A DNA stretch of 12,025 nt from the NCBI GenBank assembly GCA_003142915.1, contig PLNZ01000107.1, forward strand, positions 328 through 12,352. The letters are read 5' to 3'. The notes beneath the pieces are model-generated. The model saw nothing but the letters and a program-made list of their open reading frames with translations, was not told the DNA's origin and searched no databases. Shown here piece after piece: positions 1 through 6,707 of this stretch (the stretch's first letter is position 1; every line of letters begins with the position of its first letter). Both the position numbers and the translations under genes were made by a program. The stretch comes from Ignavibacteriales bacterium. Lineage in GTDB: Bacteria; Bacteroidota; Ignavibacteria; Ignavibacteriales; Ignavibacteriaceae.

Positions 1-67
1 GTCTAATAATTATTTTGGACACTAATGAATTTAATAATAAAGCGTTATATATATTTATTATTTACGC

Positions 68-94
68 TTGTTAAAATAACAAAATAGTTATACT
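68..94 (+). promoter_or_regulatory. candidate promoter with overlapping inverted repeat upstream of ppk2
   Basis: TTGTTA (68-73) and TATACT (89-94) resemble a sigma-70 -35/-10 pair, but the spacer is only 15 nt, which is short. The -35 half is also the left arm of a perfect inverted repeat, TTGTTA-AAA-TAACAA (68-82), a possible operator. The implied 5' leader before the ATG at 216 would be about 115 nt. In AT-rich DNA such matches arise by chance, so this is a weak call. Confidence 0.22.
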
Positions 95-215
95 TTTTAT
101 CTTCAAAATTAAAGAGAAACACACAGGAATGTAAATAGAGGCGTTCTCAGGCACATTTGGCAAGGGCTTTTTAAAACATAAAAGGCAATAAGAATTTTTT
201 GAAAAGGAATAAATA

Positions 216-1079
216 ATGAGCTCTAATAAACTAATTGTCCGACCTAATACTAAAGTTGATCTTTCAAAAATCCCGACAGATTTTACGGATGGTTACAAAT
301 CGGAAGAAGAAGTGTCTAACAATCTGGAAAAAAATATTCAAAATATGATAAATCTCCAGGATAAGTTGTATGCAGAAAATAAATATTCACTGCTAATAAT
401 TTTTCAGGCGATGGATGCCGCCGGTAAAGACGGAACAATAAAACATGTAATGAGCGGACTGAACCCTCAGGGCACGCAGGTTAACAGTTTCAAGCAGCCC
501 TCTTTAGAAGAACTTAATCATGATTATTTATGGAGAATAAACAAATGCCTGCCGGAACGCGGCAAGATTGGAATATTCAACCGTTCACATTATGAAGAAG
601 TACTGGTAGTAAAAGTTCATAACTTAATAGAGAAGGAAAAAATTCCCACAGAATTGATAACTAAAAATATCTGGCAGCAGCGATACAGTGAAATTAACGG
701 TTTCGAAAAGTATTTATTTGAGAACGGCACTATTATTCTAAAATTCTTTCTTCATATTTCAAAAGATGAACAAAAAAGAAGATTCTTAAAACGGATAGAT
801 AAAAAATCCAGAAACTGGAAATTCTCGGACGCTGATTTAAAGGAACGTGAATATTGGGACGAATATCAGAAATGCTACCAGGAAGCAATTTCATCCACAA
901 GTAAAAAATATGCGCCGTGGTTCATAATTCCCGCCGATCATAAATGGTATATGCGTCTGGCTGTCTCTGAGATAATCGTCGATGCAATGAAAAAACTGCC
1001 TTTAGGTTATCCCAGACTGGACGAAGAACAGTTAAAAAAGCTTGATGCATGCAAAGAAAAACTTGAGAATAAGAGATAA
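216..1079 (+). CDS. ppk2: PPK2-family polyphosphate:nucleotide phosphotransferase, probably class III
   Basis: Cytoplasmic kinase that moves phosphate between polyphosphate and nucleotides. The family mainly runs towards nucleotide synthesis, and class III members can phosphorylate both AMP and ADP. The 287-residue protein has the single PPK2 P-loop domain. Walker A is QAMDAAGKDG at 64-73, followed by the family block GLNPQG at 81-86. The Walker B region GIFNRSHYEEVLVV spans 119-132, with Asn-Arg-Ser at 122-124. A lysine/arginine-rich lid runs from about 183 to 210 (KDEQKRRFLKR, then WKFSDADL), and APWFIIPADHKWYMR lies at 232-246. Length and these blocks fit the roughly 270-residue one-domain type, not the fused two-domain type. 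The ATG has a good SD (AAAAGGA at 202-208, 7 nt spacing). It stands alone and converges on the next gene; I see no clear terminator between them. The class III assignment is by motif resemblance only; the family itself is near certain. Confidence 0.93.
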   Translation: MSSNKLIVRPNTKVDLSKIPTDFTDGYKSEEEVSNNLEKNIQNMINLQDKLYAENKYSLLIIFQAMDAAGKDGTIKHVMSGLNPQGTQVNSFKQPSLEELNHDYLWRINKCLPERGKIGIFNRSHYEEVLVVKVHNLIEKEKIPTELITKNIWQQRYSEINGFEKYLFENGTIILKFFLHISKDEQKRRFLKRIDKKSRNWKFSDADLKEREYWDEYQKCYQEAISSTSKKYAPWFIIPADHKWYMRLAVSEIIVDAMKKLPLGYPRLDEEQLKKLDACKEKLENKR

Positions 1080-1279
1080 ATATTAACTATTTACGAAAAA
1101 TTAATTACACTTTCTTCTATCAAGATCTGAATTTAAAAAATTATAAAGTAATTAAATTTATGGAGGTGCCACTTAGCACTATTGTAAATGATATCAAATT
1201 ATATCTGCATCATGAGAACTCTCCCAGCATAAGCTAAAAACTTTCACGGCGCAGAAAAATTATTTATCGTAACTAGTAA

Positions 1280-2083
1280 TCACTTTAAATTCTTATCCAG
1301 AAAGGTATAAATATCTTCCCATGCAGAGTCTGCTGTTTCCTTTTTATAACCGGCTGTGTTGCCGGGATTCATAAATGCATGCCCTACTCCGGGAAAAAAT
1401 TTAATATCAACTTTCAGCCCAACATTCTTTGCTGCTTTATCAAATGCTTTTACATCAGCAGGCGGAATGGCTTTGTCTTCTTCTCCAAAAATACAGAGCA
1501 CGGGGCAATGAATATTTTTTATTAAATTTTCATCAGAAGATAGAGTCCCATAGTTCACTATGCACATTGTAAGCTGCGGAATGTTTAATGCAGCCTGAAA
1601 TGAGTATCCACCTCCAAAGCACCAGCCGATAGAACCAATTTTCTGAGTATCAACAGATGTAAGATTTGACAAATAATTGTATGCAGATTTTAAATCAGTA
1701 ATTGCTCTTTCCTTAGGAAGATTTTTTACCAAATCCATTGCCTCTTTAGGATCAGATGTAGATTTACCCCGGTACAAATCAATTGCCAGCGCTATATAGC
1801 CTTTCTTTGCAAATGAATCGGCATTACCTTTCATCCAGGGAGTTAACCCCCACCATTCATGAATTACAATCAAAGCAGGGAACTTTCCCTCACCCTTTGG
1901 CACAGCAAGGTATGCGCCTACAGAATCGGTTCCGCTTACATACCATACTGTTGATGTTTCAATAGAGTCTTCTTCTTGTCTTTCCTTTGAACCGCCTGCA
2001 ATCTCTTTAGCAGCAATTGCCACATTAACAATTGATGAATACATAATAAGCAACAAAACAAATAATTTAAGGACAATTTTCAT
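1280..2083 (-). CDS. secreted dienelactone hydrolase family protein (alpha/beta hydrolase)
   Basis: Predicted exported alpha/beta hydrolase of 267 residues. Residues 1-25 form a signal peptide (Lys at 2 and 6, a hydrophobic run, AIAA near the likely cleavage site). A dienelactone-hydrolase domain follows: HEWWGL at 75-80 (the Glu that contacts the nucleophile in the family), the nucleophile elbow GWCFGGG at 153-159 with Cys155, Asp203 in GEEDKAIP, and His235 in GVGHAFMNP. The Cys-Asp-His triad is complete, so it should be active. The family cleaves dienelactones and a wide range of other esters, so the substrate cannot be read from sequence. The mature form is about 240 residues, usual for the family. 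The ATG has an AGAAGGA SD (2088-2094, 4 nt spacing), and a good candidate promoter lies upstream. Convergent with ppk2 and separated from the next minus-strand gene by about 240 bp, so probably a single-gene unit. Confidence 0.9.
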   Translation of the reverse strand: MKIVLKLFVLLLIMYSSIVNVAIAAKEIAGGSKERQEEDSIETSTVWYVSGTDSVGAYLAVPKGEGKFPALIVIHEWWGLTPWMKGNADSFAKKGYIALAIDLYRGKSTSDPKEAMDLVKNLPKERAITDLKSAYNYLSNLTSVDTQKIGSIGWCFGGGYSFQAALNIPQLTMCIVNYGTLSSDENLIKNIHCPVLCIFGEEDKAIPPADVKAFDKAAKNVGLKVDIKFFPGVGHAFMNPGNTAGYKKETADSAWEDIYTFLDKNLK

Positions 2084-2137
2084 AATTTCCTTCTGATCTT
2101 ATAAATAATTTATGGAATGCTCAAAGTTTGTCTGCGT

Positions 2138-2166
2138 ATTTTATCTATAAATAATATTTAATTCAA
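2138..2166 (-). promoter_or_regulatory. candidate sigma-70-type promoter for the dienelactone hydrolase gene
   Basis: On the minus strand, TTGAAT (2166-2161) is followed after exactly 17 nt by TAAAAT (2143-2138). This is a good sigma-70-like pair with optimal spacing. Transcription would start near 2131 and give a leader of just under 50 nt before the ATG at 2083. It does not resemble the Bacteroidetes TTTG/TAnnTTTG promoter. Confidence 0.4.
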
Positions 2167-2230
2167 TTTGTAAGGAACACATAACTGAAGATGTAAATTA
2201 AATAACTTACTCTACGCAAAATTTTAAGAC

Positions 2231-2259
2231 GAAACCTTCCAGACGGAAGACTGTGTTTC
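2231..2259. other. compound stem-loop between two minus-strand genes
   Basis: GAAAC-CTTCC (2231-2240), loop AGAC, GGAAG (2245-2249), a 5-nt bulge, then GTTTC (2255-2259). Two stacked 5-bp stems are interrupted by a one-sided bulge. On the minus strand it lies about 70-95 nt past the stop of the small secreted protein gene and is followed by a weak T-rich stretch, so it could be that gene's terminator. On the plus strand it is followed by a T7 run but has no upstream plus-strand gene to serve. Confidence 0.3.
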
Positions 2260-2326
2260 ATAATTCATTTTTTTGTTTCAATATCCGCGTCCTTTGTCAA
2301 AGCCGAGGTTAGACAACCGCCTATAA

Positions 2327-2743
2327 TTATTCTATTATTTCTATCAAACTGCTTGTGATATTTTCGTTGTTTTCATTAAGCAAAAAGACCCTGTAGAATC
2401 CGGGTTCACCAAAGAGTAAATCACTACTATCATTTTTTGCAAAAAAGATATATTTCATGTCCGGATCCACTGTGTAATTAAATTTTTTATAAAACTCAAA
2501 TTTATAAGTATTCCAGTTATACTTATCAAGCTGTATAAATACATTTTTCAGGCCAAGGGCTTTGTCAGCTCTCACCATAATAGTCAGATAACCTTTTGTA
2601 AACCTGTCGCTAATGCCTATTTCACCCTGGTCAGCATCGTACTTTTCACAGAAGTATAAGATGGGTTTACTTTGGGCATAAATAACCGGTTTTAAACCTG
2701 CCAGGCAAAAAAGCATCAGAAAGAGAATCATTGATCGTTTCAT
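2327..2743 (-). CDS. small secreted protein of unknown function
   Basis: I do not recognise a named family. The 138-residue product has a clear signal peptide (MKRS start, hydrophobic stretch about 5-23, AQS near residues 23-25) and no other membrane segment, so it is probably periplasmic or released; there is no lipobox cysteine. The mature part is about 115 residues, rich in aromatic residues and strand-like segments (YLTIMVRADK at 52-61, FEFYKKFNYTVDPDMKYIFF at about 82-101, PGFYRVFLLNE near 114-124). This looks like a compact beta-sandwich-like fold, an inference from pattern only. One cysteine remains in the mature part. The ATG has an AGGAG SD (2749-2753, 5 nt spacing) and one of the best promoter matches of the window lies upstream, so this is a real gene. 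Codon use and start signals match its neighbours. Confidence 0.82.
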   Translation of the reverse strand: MKRSMILFLMLFCLAGLKPVIYAQSKPILYFCEKYDADQGEIGISDRFTKGYLTIMVRADKALGLKNVFIQLDKYNWNTYKFEFYKKFNYTVDPDMKYIFFAKNDSSDLLFGEPGFYRVFLLNENNENITSSLIEIIE

Positions 2744-2810
2744 ATTTACTCCTATAATTAATAAATAAAATCACATTTAATCTGATTGTTACAATAAATT
2801 AGTATAAATT

Positions 2811-2839
2811 AATATGAATAATTATAATTGAAATGTCAA
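2811..2839 (-). promoter_or_regulatory. candidate sigma-70-type promoter for the small secreted protein gene
   Basis: On the minus strand a perfect TTGACA (2839-2834) is followed after 17 nt by CATATT (2816-2811), which matches TATAAT at four of six positions. Transcription would start near 2804, about 60 nt before the ATG at 2743. A consensus -35 at optimal spacing makes this the best promoter candidate in the window. Confidence 0.45.
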
Positions 2840-3410
2840 TTTTATTTATTAACTAATGAGCCTAATCACTCCTTTCCAAAATAATTTAACAGCTTAAAAA
2901 AAATTTAAAATGATTCATTTGGGACAGATTTTAATCCGAGTTCAAAACAACCCGCTCAATCTTATTAAAATATGTAAAATACTGCCCAAAACATTTTGAA
3001 TAATTTCACTAGAAAAGAAAATGGTATAAAGACTTTAATATGGATGAATTATTCAGGTTTTTTCTTCCAATCTATCTCTAATTCACTATGATAAATGTAT
3101 TACGCTGCCCAAGATTTTTTGAAAACAATTGTTTTGGTCAGATATGAGCCAAATAATCATTTTTATTTAAAACGAATTATAATATGTGATAGGCAAAACA
3201 TGAATTTTCACCCTTGTTCAATTTTAATTCTTAATAATATTAGCGGATTAAATTATTGTTATTAATAGCATTTAAATTGTTATCAATTTTTTTTGTATCT
3301 ATTTTTAATATACATTTTAAACAAATACACCATGCAGAATGACACTAATAATATAAAAGATGATAAAATGCTTGTTTGTTCATGGAGCGGGAAGCCTGCA
3401 CAAATAATAT
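2840..3410. other. AT-rich intergenic stretch without a supported gene
   Basis: About 570 bp with no convincing ORF on either strand. It holds short chance ORFs without SD sites, a perfect 14-bp palindrome AAAACAATTGTTTT (3122-3135), and two related 19-nt segments (2982-3000 and 3105-3123, both CTGCCCAA...TTTTGAA, 16 of 19 identical). It ends where the HAD remnant begins. I found no trace of a DxDxT motif in it, so the missing half of that gene is not merely frameshifted here. Confidence 0.5.
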
Positions 3411-3794
3411 GGGTTCACGGGCATGTACAATGTTCTTTTTAAAGACAAAGAAATTAAAACATCCCTTTGTACAACAAAGCTACAAAGTCAGGCAGATATG
3501 GTCATCGATTATTTTGAACTCCGGAATTATTTTTCAACGGTATTAGGGAGGGAAGAAAATATGGAAAGTAAACCATCCGCCGAGCCGCTTCTTTTTATAT
3601 GCAGCGAACTTAATGTAAGCCCGGAAGCCTCTCTAATCGTAGGCGATACGGAACTTGATATCCGGTGCGGAAAAAATGCAGGCGCCAAAACGTGTGCGGC
3701 TTCTTATGGTTACCGTGATTTGAAATCAATTAAAGAAGAAAATCCGGATTTCATTATTAATGATATTACCGAATTAATAAATTTAGTAGTATAA
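3411..3794 (+). pseudogene. 5'-truncated HAD-superfamily phosphatase (phosphoglycolate-phosphatase-like), C-terminal remnant
   Basis: The reading frame from 3411 matches only the C-terminal half of a HAD hydrolase of the Gph/PGPase type, normally about 210-230 residues. Numbering from the Met at 3423, it keeps motif II (Thr17/Thr18 in LCTTKLQSQAD), motif III (Lys50 in SKPSAEP) and motif IV (GDTELD, Asp75 and Asp79), plus the typical tail ending in DITELINLVV. The N-terminal DxDxT nucleophile motif and the cap domain, about 90-100 residues, are absent. Homology-like sequence appears to start at Gly-Phe-Thr-Gly just before the Met at 3423, and a TAA sits in frame at 3405-3407. There is no SD before that Met. 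The remaining frame has no stops or frameshifts, which suggests a fairly recent deletion. It cannot catalyse phosphoryl transfer alone. It ends 41 bp before the phosphatase gene and may still carry that gene's promoter. Confidence 0.75.
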
Positions 3795-3835
3795 TTCAGT
3801 AATTAAACAAACCTTTAAAATTTAGAGTATAAAAA

Positions 3836-5464
3836 ATGAAATTAAAATTTTTTATTGCACTTTGCATATTGTTGATTTCTTCAAATATCATGCTCCATTC
3901 CCAGCCAGTTCAAAGGCCAAAACTTGTAGTTGGTATAGTCATTGATCAAATGCGGTTTGATTATCTCTACCGTTTTAAATCTTATTATGGTAAAAACGGT
4001 TTTAACAAATTAATGAACAGCGGCACAAATTTTACTTTTGCACATTTTAACTATGTACCCACGTTTACAGCACCCGGTCATTCATCAATTTACACAGGTA
4101 CAACTCCTTTTTATCACGGCATGATTGCAAACGACTGGTACGATAAATCAGCAAAGAAAATGATTTATTGTGTGAGTGACTCTACGGAAGAAAGTATAGG
4201 AAGCAGCGACAAAGAAGGAGCTATGTCCCCTAAGCGGCTTTTAGCAACCACCATAACGGATCAATTAAAGCTCGCTTCACACGGCGCTTCAAAAGTTATC
4301 AGTATATCACTAAAAGACCGCGCAGCTATACTTCCCGGCGGACACATGGCAGACGCGGCATACTGGTATGACAATAAAACCGGTGATTTCATTTCATCAT
4401 CATATTATTTAAAGTCTTTGCCCAAATGGGTTGATGACTTCAATAGTAGAAAATTAGCCGATAAATATTTATCCGGAGGATGGAAGTTATTCAGATCCGC
4501 TTCCGACTATCAAATATCTTCGCCTGATGAATCACCCTATGAATCTGATGTCTTTTCAGAGGGAAAGACCTCATTCCCTCATTCATTCCAAAATGTTAAA
4601 GCCGATTCAAAATATGAAATATTAGAGACCACGCCATTTGGAAATCAGATTGTTGAAAACTTTGTAAAAACGGCATTAGTAAATGAAAATATGAGTAAAG
4701 GTAAAGATACGGATTTCTTAGCCGTCAGTTTTTCTTCGACAGATTATGTGGGGCATGCATACGGAACAAATTCTTTTGAACTTGAGGATACATACTTAAG
4801 GCTTGATGAACAAATTGCAGATTTGATGCAAGCGCTGGATGACCAGGTAGGAAAAGATAATTATGTTTTATTTTTAACTGCAGATCACGGTGCATTAATT
4901 ACACCCGGGTACCTGAAAGAACAACGTTTACCCACAGGTGAGTTGAATTCAAAAAAAGCATTGGATTCGTTGAGCGCTGTTTCAAAGAGAACATTTGGCA
5001 ATTTAAATTTGATTGAAAATTTCTCTAATGGTCAAATTTTTCTCAATCATGATTTAATAAAAGAAAATAATCTTGATATACATCAGGTTGTGCGTGTATT
5101 TGCCGATTATATCGGTGAATCGCTTCCCGGAGTATCTGCTGTCTTTACGCGGGACGATCTTGCAAGACAAACCGCTTCCCGGGACAATTCAAATCTTGTA
5201 CTTAATGGATTTAATGCAAAACTTTCAGGTGATATTGTTATTGTTCTTAAACCGGGTTACCTGATAAACAACCTGGCTTTCGGAACGACCCATGGAGTGC
5301 AATATGCCTATGATACCCATGTCCCTATGTTGTTTTACGGCTGGCATATACCGGCTCAAACAATAAATACTCCGGTATATATTGTGGACATTGCTCCAAC
5401 AATTGCAGATCTTTTAAAAATAACAGAACCTGACGGATGTATGGGGATACCACTCATTAAGTAA
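3836..5464 (+). CDS. pafA: secreted PafA-type alkaline phosphatase (phosphate-monoester-specific)
   Basis: Exported metal-dependent phosphatase of the alkaline phosphatase superfamily, 542 residues. Residues 1-23 form a signal peptide (ends HSQ). The active-site set of the PafA group is visible at nearly the numbering of the Elizabethkingia enzyme: Asp37 (VIDQMRFDY), nucleophile Thr78 (TFTAPGHSS), Asn99 (IANDWYD), Lys160 and Arg162 (SLKDRAAILPGGH), Asp303 and His307 (SSTDYVGHAYG), Asp350-His351 (TADHG), and His486 (GTTHGVQYAYD). The Asn plus Lys-x-Arg set is what marks phosphate-monoester specificity in PafA, as opposed to diesterases of the superfamily. It should release phosphate from organic monoesters outside the cytoplasm. 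The ATG has only a weak A-rich leader (TAGAG at about 3823-3827), and the hydrophobic signal supports this start. It lies just after the HAD remnant and converges on hemW with 39 bp between. I see no Pho-box-like site. Confidence 0.9.
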   Translation: MKLKFFIALCILLISSNIMLHSQPVQRPKLVVGIVIDQMRFDYLYRFKSYYGKNGFNKLMNSGTNFTFAHFNYVPTFTAPGHSSIYTGTTPFYHGMIANDWYDKSAKKMIYCVSDSTEESIGSSDKEGAMSPKRLLATTITDQLKLASHGASKVISISLKDRAAILPGGHMADAAYWYDNKTGDFISSSYYLKSLPKWVDDFNSRKLADKYLSGGWKLFRSASDYQISSPDESPYESDVFSEGKTSFPHSFQNVKADSKYEILETTPFGNQIVENFVKTALVNENMSKGKDTDFLAVSFSSTDYVGHAYGTNSFELEDTYLRLDEQIADLMQALDDQVGKDNYVLFLTADHGALITPGYLKEQRLPTGELNSKKALDSLSAVSKRTFGNLNLIENFSNGQIFLNHDLIKENNLDIHQVVRVFADYIGESLPGVSAVFTRDDLARQTASRDNSNLVLNGFNAKLSGDIVIVLKPGYLINNLAFGTTHGVQYAYDTHVPMLFYGWHIPAQTINTPVYIVDIAPTIADLLKITEPDGCMGIPLIK

Positions 5465-5503
5465 GTAAAGGGCGTTCACAAGACGTAGGTAATTGAAATA
5501 TTG

Positions 5504-6634
5504 CTATAAGATCTTGCTTAATATTTCATCACATAAGGCATAGCCTTCGGGGGTTAAACTAATAAATTTATTATTGGCTGAAATAAGCTTTTGTTCAAGA
5601 AGTTTTGTAAGCAAATCTTTTTTTTGTAATATCCATGAACTTCCGAATTTTTGTTCAAAATCGTGTAAATCCAATCCTTTGCTTCTTAAAGCAAGCATTA
5701 TATATTCATTCAGCGCCATTTCATTGCTGATGTTTTCATAATTAGCAACAGCATTTCCATTTTTTTCGATTTCGGATATATAATGTTTAAGGCTTGAAAA
5801 ATTCCACCATCTTCTGCCATTCATAAAGGAATGCGATGAAGGGCCAAAGCTTAGATAATCCCGGTACCTCCAGTACGCATTATTGTGCCTGCATTCATAC
5901 CCTGGTTTAGCAAAATTAGAAACTTCATATTGAGCAAATCCATTTGTTTCAAGGAAATCTATCGTTAGCTCATAAAGTTCCGCATCATAATCATCATCCT
6001 GAATTGCAACTTTATCATCCAGAACCATTTTGTTAAGTATAGTACCTCTCTCCAGGATTAAACTATAAGCAGAAATATGTTTTACATGAAGTTCAACAGC
6101 TTTATGCAAATTCATTTCCCATTTTTCTTTTGTTTGTCCTGGGAGATTGAAAATCAAATCGATGCTGATATTTTCAAATCCAATTTCGTTGGCAAGCAAA
6201 ACGGTTTGAATCGCAGTGTCCTTATCATGAATACGTGTGAGAAATGTAAGATCATCATTATCAAAGGACTGTATACCGATGCTAATCCTGTTTATTCCTG
6301 ACTTACGAAATAACCTTAACTTTTCTTTATCAACCGTACCCGGGTTTGTTTCCATTGTTATTTCAGCATCTTCACTTATTCTATAATTATTCTTTAGATA
6401 TGATATTATCTCTTTTAAATATCCCGGTTCCATTAAGGACGGGGTGCCGCCCCCGAAGTATATAGATGAATAAATTCTCTCATCGGGATAATTTTTTGAG
6501 TAATGCAGGATTTCTTTTTTCAACGAAGATAAAAACCGGTTAATATTATCCGAAGTAATTATTGAATAAAAATCACAATAAATACATTTATGATCGCAAA
6601 AGGGAATATGTATATAAATCGCAGAATCTTTCAC
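5504..6634 (-). CDS. hemW: HemW, radical SAM heme chaperone (coproporphyrinogen III oxidase-like)
   Basis: Cytoplasmic radical-SAM protein. HemW-type members bind heme and hand it to acceptors, and lack the oxidase activity of HemN. In numbering from an upstream TTG at 6640 (378 residues), the 4Fe-4S motif CDHKCIYC has cysteines at 15, 19 and 22, then GGGTPS at 63-68, ETNPGT at 97-102, SIGIQSFD at 120-127, and the HemW signature YEVSNFAKPGYECRHN at 238-253 with AYW after it. A C-terminal winged-helix-like region (about 300-378) is complete. No ATG is available. TTG at 6640 has its only GGA just 2 nt away, whereas GTG at 6634 has that GGA about 8 nt upstream, so I place the start at the GTG (376 residues); TTG remains possible. 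It is the last gene of the minus-strand series, 73 bp after recN with a terminator-like hairpin between. Confidence 0.93.
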   Translation of the reverse strand: MKDSAIYIHIPFCDHKCIYCDFYSIITSDNINRFLSSLKKEILHYSKNYPDERIYSSIYFGGGTPSLMEPGYLKEIISYLKNNYRISEDAEITMETNPGTVDKEKLRLFRKSGINRISIGIQSFDNDDLTFLTRIHDKDTAIQTVLLANEIGFENISIDLIFNLPGQTKEKWEMNLHKAVELHVKHISAYSLILERGTILNKMVLDDKVAIQDDDYDAELYELTIDFLETNGFAQYEVSNFAKPGYECRHNNAYWRYRDYLSFGPSSHSFMNGRRWWNFSSLKHYISEIEKNGNAVANYENISNEMALNEYIMLALRSKGLDLHDFEQKFGSSWILQKKDLLTKLLEQKLISANNKFISLTPEGYALCDEILSKIL

Positions 6635-6656
6635 AGACAAAATCCGTTTAGCAGGT

Positions 6657-6685
6657 AAAAAAAAGGCTCAGATAGAATAATCTGA
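6657..6685 (-). terminator. possible weak intrinsic terminator or attenuator between recN and hemW
   Basis: On the minus strand, TCAGAT (6685-6680), a 6-nt loop and ATCTGA (6673-6668) form a 6-bp stem. It is followed after 3 nt by an uninterrupted run of eight T (6664-6657). The layout is that of a Rho-independent terminator but the stem is AT-rich and weak, so partial read-through into hemW is likely. A second, looser inverted repeat GGATTAT/ATAATCC (6687-6693 and 6710-6716) overlaps the end of recN. Confidence 0.35.
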
Positions 6686-6707
6686 AGGATTATTTTTCCC
6701 GATTTTT

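Noticed and set aside
1080..1279. Terminator between the convergent ppk2 and dienelactone hydrolase genes
   Set aside because: Only a 4-bp GTGC/GCAC stem near 1165-1178 without a T-run was found, too weak to call.
2910..3000. 29-residue plus-strand ORF in the AT-rich gap
   Set aside because: No SD and no family resemblance; expected by chance in AT-rich DNA.
3332..3442. 36-residue plus-strand ORF overlapping the start of the HAD remnant in another frame
   Set aside because: No SD, no recognisable motif, and it overlaps sequence with HAD-like coding in another frame; it does not supply the missing DxDxT half.
216..5464. A dedicated phosphate-metabolism cluster (ppk2, HAD phosphatase, PafA)
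   Set aside because: ppk2 is separated from the others by two minus-strand genes and a long gap, the HAD gene is broken, and no Pho-box-like site was seen; co-location is probably coincidental.
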